A DNA stretch of 64,000 nucleotides from Candidatus Dormiibacterota bacterium (GTDB taxonomy: Bacteria > Chloroflexota > Dormibacteria > Dormibacterales > Dormibacteraceae): positions 62,001-126,000 of the forward strand of contig PNAG01000021.1 of the NCBI GenBank assembly GCA_003169845.1, in the 5' to 3' direction. This document shows, one piece after another, positions 58,263-64,000 of this stretch. The number at the start of each line of letters is the position of its first letter. Positions within the stretch are counted from its first letter, which is position 1. The notes under the pieces are model-generated. The model was not told where the DNA came from. It ran no database searches and was given only the letters and a program-made list of their open reading frames with translations. The position numbers were made by a program, and so were the translations under genes.

Positions 58263-60062
58263 CTACTGGCCGTCGTAGCTCATGAATATGGTGGCGCTGC
58301 TCTCGTTGCAGATTGCCGCCACCTGCCCCATGGACGAAGTGGTGATTACCGCCGTCGCCCGGGAGCCGCTCGGAAGTCCGCCGCTGGGCTGGTAAAGACC
58401 CCAGAAGGCATGTGGCGCAAGCGCCTGCGTCTGTGCTGTCCCGATGGCTGCGCCAGTGACAGCGTCGTAGTAGTTGACGGTGACCGTGGTGCTGCCGCCG
58501 CTATTCATGATCCCCTCACCGGTGTTCCATGGGTCGCTGCCGCTGTTCTCGACCAGGGCCAGGTGGAGGCTGCCGCTGCCGGCGCTGAAGCTGAAGGCGT
58601 TGTAGGAGGTCGACTGCCTTGCCGACCCTGCACCGGCCGGCGCCACCTCGTTGACGATTGCCGCCAGAGGGAGCGTGCTCTGGATCACCGCCGTGTAGGC
58701 GCCCACCGGGGGACCGTCGGTGGCGCTTCCCTGGTAGACGCCGACGGAGCCGTTGGCCGGGATGCTGAAGCTCTTGGCGGTGGCCGTCCCCGAGGTGTCG
58801 TAGTAGGTGACGGATGCCATGCCCGGGCTTGCCGAAGTGTTCTGGATCCCCATCCCTGTGTAGTAGCCGCCGAAGGCATTGTTGAGCGCCACCGGGATGT
58901 TTAAGAAGGTACTGCCCGTGGGCACCGCGTCATAGGAGCTGAACTGTCCGCCAGGTCCCGTCTCGTTGACGATCGCCCCCAGCGGCTGGCCCGAGCTGGT
59001 GATCGTCGCCGTCCCGGCAAAGCCGCTGGGCAGGGCGAGGGTTGTGTCGCCGCTGTACAGGGCTTTGTAAGCGTGGGCGGCGAGGCCGGTCACCGTCTGG
59101 GTCTGGACCACGGCGCCCGTGCCGTCGCGATAGGTGATCGCCACGTTGGTCGGGCTGCTGCCCTGGTTGAGCAGGCCGATTCCGGTCGTGTAGCCGCCAT
59201 AGGCATTGTTGGCGATGGTCGGGGCGTAGAGGGTGGCCCCCACCCCACTGGGCACCTGTACCCCGCTGTAGCTGGTCGCGTCCCCCAAATTGCCCGGCGC
59301 GAACTCGTTGACGAACACTGCGATGGCCTGGCTGCTGTAGACCACCGCCGAGCCCGCCTGGGCGGCGTCACCTCCGCTGCTCGGGAAGGAGTTGCCGTTG
59401 TCCTGGCGCACCGTCCAGCTGGCGTTCACCGGCAGGCCGTTGATAGCATCGCCGGCGCCGACGGGTGCGCCATTTTGGTCGAAGTAGTCGATCCGGACGG
59501 TCGCCGGCGCGGAACCGGTGTTCTGAATCGTGGCCGCGGTGACGTAGCCGCCGTAAGCGCCGTTGGATAAAGCGGGGAGCACCGCCGTCGCGGCTAGCTG
59601 GATCGCCAGGCTGTGCTGACTGCCTGCGGCGATGGCAGTGACAACGGTTTGCAATGCGCTGACCACAATCGGGGTGTTGCTGTAGGTGGTGGTGCCGTTG
59701 CCCAGCTCGCCGTCGACGTTGTAGCCCCAGGCCAGGACCTGGCCTGTCGAGGTCAGTGCCAGGCTGTGGTAGCCCCCCCCCGCAACGGCGCTCACGGTAG
59801 TCCCCGAAGGCACGCTGACCGCGACCGGGGTGCTGCTGTTGATGGTGGTGCCATTGCCCAGCTCGCCGTAGAAGTTGTAGCCCCAGGCCAGGACCTTGCC
59901 GGTGGAGGTCAGCGCCAGGCTGTGCTGTCCGCCGCCGGCGATGGCGGTGACGATGGTCCCAGAAGGAAGGCTGACCGCAACAGGGGTGCTGCTGTTGGTG
60001 ACGGTGCCGTTGCCCAACTGGCCGTACTGATTGTCGCCCCAGGCCAGCACCTGGCCGGTGGA
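58263..60062 (-). pseudogene. RCC1 protein gene, copy 3, 5'-truncated
   Basis: About 595 residues remain open. The C-terminal modules match the two intact copies to the final MSYDGQ, but only three RCC1 blades (AWGDNQYGQLGNG, AWGYNFYGELGNG, AWGYNVDGELGNG) are left and there is no signal peptide. At about 60062 the sequence switches abruptly to a lipoprotein gene read in a different frame. The first possible start is the GTG at 60050 inside a blade. Probably non-functional. Confidence 0.8.
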
Positions 60063-60784
60063 TCCTGGTTGACGAAGATATGGTGCGGCCAGTTGACTCC
60101 GATGTAGTGAACCTCGTACTCGCCGTTGCTCAGCTGCACAACACGGTCGACGACGCCCCCCGGGTAAGCGGCCAGCGCAGCTTCCGTCGCCTTATCTGCT
60201 GTCGTTCCGCTGACGATCGTTCCCGACCCCTGACTGTAGTTCGCCGGGATTGGACCGACCTGCTTGGACGTGGTCGGTGCACCGGGCTGGAAGGGGATCA
60301 CCCCTGCCGCCGAGGAAGTCGCAGATCCGCCGCCGCCAGTCGGTTGCACGATGACCTGCGTGGCCGTGATGGTCGTTCCGCTGGTCGTCCCAAGTACGAG
60401 GACGTCTTCGCCTGTTGCGATGGCACTCGCCGAGGTCGAGCTCGTGCCCTTCTGATATGTCGTAGAGGACACCTCGTCAACGGTCACCTTCTGACCCGCT
60501 GATGTCGACATTGTGAAGCTCGACGTGGACACGCTGCCAACCGTGCCGGATGCTCCCCCTGAGGCCGGTCCAGACCGAGCGTTGGATCCCCCGCCGCCGG
60601 ATCCGAGACCGCCAGAGGAGCCGCTGCCGGCTGCTGTTGCCGAGGGGGACGTCGCTGTTGCCGAGGACGTGCCGCAGGCGGCGGAAAGTCCGATCACCGC
60701 ACACATCAGCACAGGGGCCATGATCCATCGACTTCTTCTGGTAGACAGCAATCGCCGTACCCCTGGCCGGCGTAGCTTGGCCAT
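59909..60784 (-). CDS. DUF5666-like lipoprotein with chimeric tail
   Basis: About 291 residues as read. A basic start and helix lead to a lipobox (CAVIGLSAAC near residue 37). A Gly/Ser-rich linker, a DUF5666-like OB domain (TVGSVSTSSFTMSTSAGQKVTV ... ATQVIVQP split around 80-145) and a C-terminal domain ending VHYIGVNWPHHIFVNQD follow. Relatives end a few residues later. Here the frame instead enters the antiparallel reading of the truncated RCC1 gene, giving about 50 unrelated Arg/Ser/Pro-rich residues. Start ATG 60784 or ATG 60721. Confidence 0.65.
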   Translation of the reverse strand: MAKLRRPGVRRLLSTRRSRWIMAPVLMCAVIGLSAACGTSSATATSPSATAAGSGSSGGLGSGGGGSNARSGPASGGASGTVGSVSTSSFTMSTSAGQKVTVDEVSSTTYQKGTSSTSASAIATGEDVLVLGTTSGTTITATQVIVQPTGGGGSATSSAAGVIPFQPGAPTTSKQVGPIPANYSQGSGTIVSGTTADKATEAALAAYPGGVVDRVVQLSNGEYEVHYIGVNWPHHIFVNQDPPARCWPGATISTASWATAPSPTAAPLLRSAFLLGPSSPPSPAADSTAWR

Positions 60785-60942
60785 GTTACCGAGGCCGACG
60801 AGTCTGGCGAAGACGCTGGCGGGGGAGGCGGCGCAACGCCCGCGCCGCCTGAACTTCCAGCAACCAGCGGGCCTGACGTCGCGCTCGAAACGGGGCGAGC
60901 GGGAACGGTCTCGTGGGGGCTTGTTGGGTCGTAAGCGTTCAT
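60706..60942 (-). CDS. Pro-rich N-terminal ORF, possibly frameshifted start of the lipoprotein gene
   Basis: 78 residues from ATG 60942: MNAYDPTSPHETVPARPV, then a Ser/Gly/Pro-rich stretch. A good GAGG site lies seven to ten bases upstream, better than anything before ATG 60784. Its last third overlaps the lipoprotein start in another frame. A single frameshift near 60750 would join it to the membrane helix, giving a Pro-rich cytoplasmic arm. Alternatively it is an independent small ORF. Confidence 0.4.
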   Translation of the reverse strand: MNAYDPTSPHETVPARPVSSATSGPLVAGSSGGAGVAPPPPPASSPDSSASVTWPSYAGQGYGDCCLPEEVDGSWPLC

Positions 60943-61136
60943 GATGGCTTTCCTCTTACTTAGGCAGCTAAGCAGAGAGTGGCAGCCGTTTATTTGAGGT
61001 CCATGTGGGCGGCCTGCGAGGGGACTGTGACTGCTACAGCGTCGCCCTGTCCAAGGCCATCGGCGCCCCGAGCAGCCTTGTGAGAACCAGGTGCCTGACA
61101 GTAGCGTCGTAGGGCTGCATTAGCTCAGAACTTTGG

Positions 61137-61200
61137 CTCTTGTGCGCCGGGTGACGACGCTCTCGGGGTCGGATTCACGGTCGTCCTGCTGCCCCTTCAC
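61137..61200 (+). repeat. Possible degraded fifth kinase 3'-end repeat
   Basis: CTCTTG followed by TTCACGGTCGTCCTGCTGCC at 61174-61193 resembles the second half of the kinase repeat, but with insertions that break the frame. No CTCATATAG precedes it. If real it marks the right end of the array. The rest of 60943-61219 holds no gene I can support. Confidence 0.35.
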
Positions 61201-61219
61201 GGCCTCATGATCTGCTTTG

Positions 61220-61696
61220 ATGCGCGCCGGCAGACTGAGAGTGCTGACCGTCGGCGTGCCCGCCATTGCAGTTGCTGCCTTGATCCTCGGAGCAGCAATG
61301 GAGATTTCATTTCTCGAATCGCCGGCTGCCGGCTACTGTCCGGAGTACGGCGGCTTTCTCCAGTATTGCTTCTTCCCGCCATCCGAAATCGCCACCTTCA
61401 CGATTTGGCTGGCGCTGGGCCTGGCCGGCGCCGGCATTGCCTCCTCCATTTTCGCGTGGCGCCGCAGGCCAGGAGAAGCAGCCGCATTTGCGCTCCCCGG
61501 CTTGATCGGCGTGGTCTTGGCTCTGCTGTTCGCGGTTGGAGGCCAGAGCCCTGACTCGTCCCAGCCTCTGCTCAATACGCCACCTGCGGGCTATTGGATG
61601 CATGAGGTCGGCGGCGGCGCCGCTTTTGTGGGCTTGCTCCTGCTTGGCGCCGCATGCTGTCTCCAGCTGGTCGTTCGGTTTCGCCGACCGACCTAG
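61220..61696 (+). CDS. Four-helix membrane protein of unknown function
   Basis: About 158 residues with hydrophobic helices near residues 7-28, 53-75, 86-108 and 126-150. A Cys pair lies in the first outer loop (GYCPEYGGFLQYCFFPP). No family recognised. ATG 61220 directly follows a TTG in frame. Confidence 0.55.
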   Translation: MRAGRLRVLTVGVPAIAVAALILGAAMEISFLESPAAGYCPEYGGFLQYCFFPPSEIATFTIWLALGLAGAGIASSIFAWRRRPGEAAAFALPGLIGVVLALLFAVGGQSPDSSQPLLNTPPAGYWMHEVGGGAAFVGLLLLGAACCLQLVVRFRRPT

Positions 61697-61726
61697 CCCA
61701 AATCGCCTCGCGCTGAGGTCGAATGC

Positions 61727-62263
61727 TCACGGCGACCCTTCCGCAATTCGCCTCCTGATCGCGGCCACCAGGTCGTCCAGCTCGATCGGCTTCACCAGGT
61801 AGTCGCTGGCATTCAGGGTGGTCGCAAGGGCCCGCGAACCCGAGTCGGTGGCGCCGGTAGCCACGATCGGCCTCACCGATCGCAGAGCCGCTCGAGCGCT
61901 TTCGTCAAGGGCAGCGTAGAGGCTCAGATCGAAGACCACCACCTCGCCCGGACGCGACTCCCGGAACACAGACGCCGAGTCCGACTCGTAGCCCACGCGC
62001 CTCAAGCCTCGTGCGGTGAGCTCCGCGAGCCTCGCGTCGTCATCGACCACCAGCACCGTCACGAGCCCGAGGGCCACCCTTTCGACATCCCGCAGCAGGA
62101 CCAGGGCATCATCGAGGCCGGCCAGCAGGCGTTCCACGGGCGGTGCTGAGCCGTCCGCCTGCGCCAGCTCCAGCTCTGCCTTCAGCCGGGCCAGCGTCGA
62201 GCGCAGCCGGTGGAGGGCGGCCGCCAGCTCAGGGCTGGGCGACGAACCTGTAGCCGATTCCAC
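61727..62263 (-). CDS. Receiver-domain protein with N-terminal helical region
   Basis: About 178 residues. Residues 8-65 are two long helices with no recognised family. Residues 68-178 are a receiver domain: TVLVVDDDARLAELT, a phosphoacceptor Asp in VVVFDLSLY and the switch Lys in DYLVKPIEL. There is no output domain. It overlaps the end of the OmpR-type gene by 35 bases, so the two are coupled and may form a phosphorelay with the downstream kinase. Confidence 0.8.
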   Translation of the reverse strand: MESATGSSPSPELAAALHRLRSTLARLKAELELAQADGSAPPVERLLAGLDDALVLLRDVERVALGLVTVLVVDDDARLAELTARGLRRVGYESDSASVFRESRPGEVVVFDLSLYAALDESARAALRSVRPIVATGATDSGSRALATTLNASDYLVKPIELDDLVAAIRRRIAEGSP

Positions 62264-62906
62264 GGACCGTCTCGATCCAGCCAGGCTCTTTCAGGGCCCG
62301 CCGGATCTGGTGCGCCGCCTGCTCGACGCTGTGCTCGAACCCCGCGTAGTTGGTGCCCCAAACGCGCTCGAGCAGCTCCTCGCGCCCGACCGCCTCGCCC
62401 GCCCGGCCGGCCAGGAGCTGAAGCATCAAGTGCGGTCGCCGCTCGAGCTTCAGCGGACGCTCGCCCAGCCATGCCTGGCCGCCTGCCAGGTCGATTCGCA
62501 GCCGCCCGCTGACGATGAGCCGAGTCTCTGGGGCTCGGTCGCGCAGCGCTCCTCGCACACGCGCGAGCAGCACCTGGCGGTCGGTTCCTTTGACGATGTA
62601 GTCGGTGGCACCGCGCTCGATGCCGAGCACCTGGTCTCCCGCTGCCTGGCGCGCGCCGGTCAGGATGATGACCGGAAACGCGATTCGATCGGCCCCCGAC
62701 CGCAACGAATCGAGGACCTCAGGCGCCTGCATGTCGGGCATCTCGTAGTCCAGCAGCATCAAGTCCGGCGAGCTCGAGTGAACACTTTTTAGAGCCGCCG
62801 TCCCGCTCACGGCGATTTCCACGACATAGCCAGCACGACGCAGCAACTCTGCGGTGAGCTCCGCTGTGCGTGGCTCGTCATCGACCACGAGAAGCCTGTC
62901 CGGCAC
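62229..62906 (-). CDS. OmpR-type response regulator
   Basis: About 225 residues from GTG 62906. Receiver domain with LLVVDDEPRTAEL, Asp in LMLLDYEMPDMQ and Lys in DYIVKGTDRQ, then a winged-helix output domain (GYRFVAQP end, VWGTNYAGFEHSVEQAAHQIRRAL). GGGAG lies six bases before the GTG; the longer frame to 63035 is not supported. Confidence 0.88.
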   Translation of the reverse strand: MPDRLLVVDDEPRTAELTAELLRRAGYVVEIAVSGTAALKSVHSSSPDLMLLDYEMPDMQAPEVLDSLRSGADRIAFPVIILTGARQAAGDQVLGIERGATDYIVKGTDRQVLLARVRGALRDRAPETRLIVSGRLRIDLAGGQAWLGERPLKLERRPHLMLQLLAGRAGEAVGREELLERVWGTNYAGFEHSVEQAAHQIRRALKEPGWIETVRGIGYRFVAQP

Positions 62907-63008
62907 GACTCCCAATCCCCAACCGCAAGCTAACAGGTTCAAGGTTTCTTGAGGAAACGCTGAACGTGCCATGAGGTCAGGGCCGCCGGCCGCACCTAAC
63001 CTGCGGAC

Positions 63009-63650
63009 ATGGGCCAGCTCCCTCAGCTCCAGCAAGCCAGGCGCCGGTTGGGACTGGCCCTAGACGGTCTTTGCCACGATCGCTGGGTCCTCGGTTACCT
63101 GCGCGCAGGATGGCTTCAGCCGATCGCCGCCTCAGAGGTTTCGCGCCGGTTTCTACAGGGCCGACCGCTCATGCCTCTCGCCCGCCGCGCGCTGTACGAG
63201 AAGCGTCCGACGATCATGAATGCGCTCGTCGAAAACCCGAGCCCGTCGATGGGGTACGACTGGGAGATGGACTGGCCGGCCCTGCTCTACGCGCCGGTGG
63301 GCGAGGCGGGCGAGCGACCCATCGGGCTGCTCGTCATCGGGTGCCGGCGCGATCACTGGTACACGGAGGAGGACGTCACCTACGCGATCAGCCTTGGTAC
63401 CACGCTTGCGCCTCTCGTCGCCGCGCTGCGGGGTCCGCTCGGGCGCCTGAACGAAAGCGAAGGAGAGGTTGCGCAGCTGCTCAGCTACGGCCTTTCAGCC
63501 TCAGAGATCGCGCGCGCCATCAGGATCGACGATCGCACGACACGCGAGCTGGTCGAGACCGTGGCCCGCAAGCTCCGAACCGTCGAAGCCGACGAGCTCG
63601 CGCTACCGCTGGAGGAGATGCGCCCGCGCCGCCGCTCGTTCCGGCTGTGA
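63009..63650 (+). CDS. GAF-like sensor with C-terminal HTH
   Basis: About 213 residues. A GAF-like domain (about 25-135: RPTIMNALVENPSPSMGYDW, ALLYAPVGE, PIGLLVIGCRRDHWYTEEDVTYAISL) is followed by a LuxR-like helix-turn-helix (EVAQLLSYGLSASEIARAIRIDDRTTRELVETVARKL). It likely binds DNA in response to a small ligand. Divergent from the OmpR-type gene. Confidence 0.75.
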   Translation: MGQLPQLQQARRRLGLALDGLCHDRWVLGYLRAGWLQPIAASEVSRRFLQGRPLMPLARRALYEKRPTIMNALVENPSPSMGYDWEMDWPALLYAPVGEAGERPIGLLVIGCRRDHWYTEEDVTYAISLGTTLAPLVAALRGPLGRLNESEGEVAQLLSYGLSASEIARAIRIDDRTTRELVETVARKLRTVEADELALPLEEMRPRRRSFRL

Positions 63651-63677
63651 CGTCGAGGCGATAACGATGACCTGGGG

Positions 63678-64000
63678 CTAGGCCGGCCCGAAAAGGAAAA
63701 CAGTCGTGCCGCGGTCTTCGGTGCTCACCACCTCCAGGCGGCCGCCAATCCCGGCCGCCCTTTCTCGCATCCCCACCAGTCCGTAGCCGCCGCTCCTGCC
63801 TCGGTTGATGCCGCGGCCCTCGTCCGATATCTCGATGAGGAACGGCCTTGCGGCGAACCCCATCTTGACCCGGCAGATCGAAGAGCCGGAGTGGCGGCGC
63901 ACATTGGTCAGCGCCTCCCGCACCACCTGGGCGACCACCTCACGCTGATGCGCGGACAGGAGGTCCTCGGTCCCGTTGCTGGAGAGCTCCACGCGTATGC
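63678..64000 (-). CDS. NarL-type sensor histidine kinase, C-terminal part
   Basis: The last 107 or so codons before the window edge. HREVVAQVVREALTNVRRHSG is the N-box (HisKA_3/NarX class), EISDEGRGIN is G1 and GYGLVGMRERAAGIGGRLEV is G2. The dimerisation His lies outside the window. It ends at TAG 63678. Confidence 0.88.
   Translation of the reverse strand, partial: IRVELSSNGTEDLLSAHQREVVAQVVREALTNVRRHSGSSICRVKMGFAARPFLIEISDEGRGINRGRSGGYGLVGMRERAAGIGGRLEVVSTEDRGTTVFLFGPA

Noticed and set aside
62907..63035. Longer start of the OmpR-type regulator
   Set aside because: The extension has no receiver-domain similarity and overlaps the divergent GAF-HTH gene; GTG 62906 has a proper ribosome site.

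Overview
The window is GC-rich, gene-dense chromosomal DNA from what is probably a soil bacterium of the Chloroflexota / Candidatus Dormibacterota / actinobacterial type. This placement is inference. It rests on the rpsF-ssb-rpsR ribosomal cluster, an F420-type LLM oxidoreductase, many GTG/TTG starts, LacI-controlled glycoside use and several protein types common in those soil lineages. There is no rRNA to fix the taxonomy.

Left part (1-15 kb): two membrane genes, then a leftward operon for scavenging plant or microbial oligosaccharides. In transcription order it holds a LacI-type repressor, a permease, a permease-ATPase fusion, a second ATPase, a lipoprotein solute-binding protein, a GH3 beta-glucosidase and a secreted beta-helix protein. 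A TTGACA-17-TAGGGT promoter followed directly by two tandem palindromic operators sits upstream. MOSC, aldo/keto reductase, LLM oxidoreductase and DinB genes follow.

Selenocysteine (17-22 kb): a thioredoxin-fold gene is split by an in-frame UGA exactly where the first redox cysteine should be. A compact hairpin with a GGUCU loop lies about 21 nt downstream, as in a bacterial SECIS element. About 4 kb further on is selC, the selenocysteine tRNA with a UCA anticodon. Together they show that this organism decodes UGA as Sec. The protein has a U-x-C rather than the usual C-x-x-C redox motif.

Housekeeping (22-45 kb): trxA, an FmdB-type zinc ribbon, DUF1015 with an apparent AUC start, serA plus its aminotransferase, rpsF-ssb-rpsR, an M24 peptidase, an EF-G paralogue, a glycerol-3-phosphate dehydrogenase with a ferredoxin partner, PHP/PfkB/macro-domain genes, two RCK/TrkA-N proteins, a universal stress protein, a GT87-GT2 fusion, a phosphoesterase and an AI-2E-family permease.

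Accessory region (45-61 kb): an HD-GYP domain fused to an MFS permease, then a divergent response regulator/histidine kinase pair. From the 3' end of this kinase onward, an 81-bp segment equal to its last 27 codons recurs three more times in direct orientation, and perhaps a degraded fourth time. Each extra copy lies 15 bp after the same CTCATATAG motif. The segments bound short cargo blocks: RCC1 beta-propeller genes plus a transposase relic; an alpha/beta hydrolase; MarR plus cupin; and a truncated RCC1 gene joined to a lipoprotein gene. The copies differ mostly at third codon positions. This looks like a tandem array of cassettes that use the 3' end of a histidine-kinase gene as their attachment site. 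No recombinase is visible in the window.

Right end (61-64 kb): a membrane protein, two response regulators, a GAF-HTH regulator and the end of a NarL-type sensor kinase.
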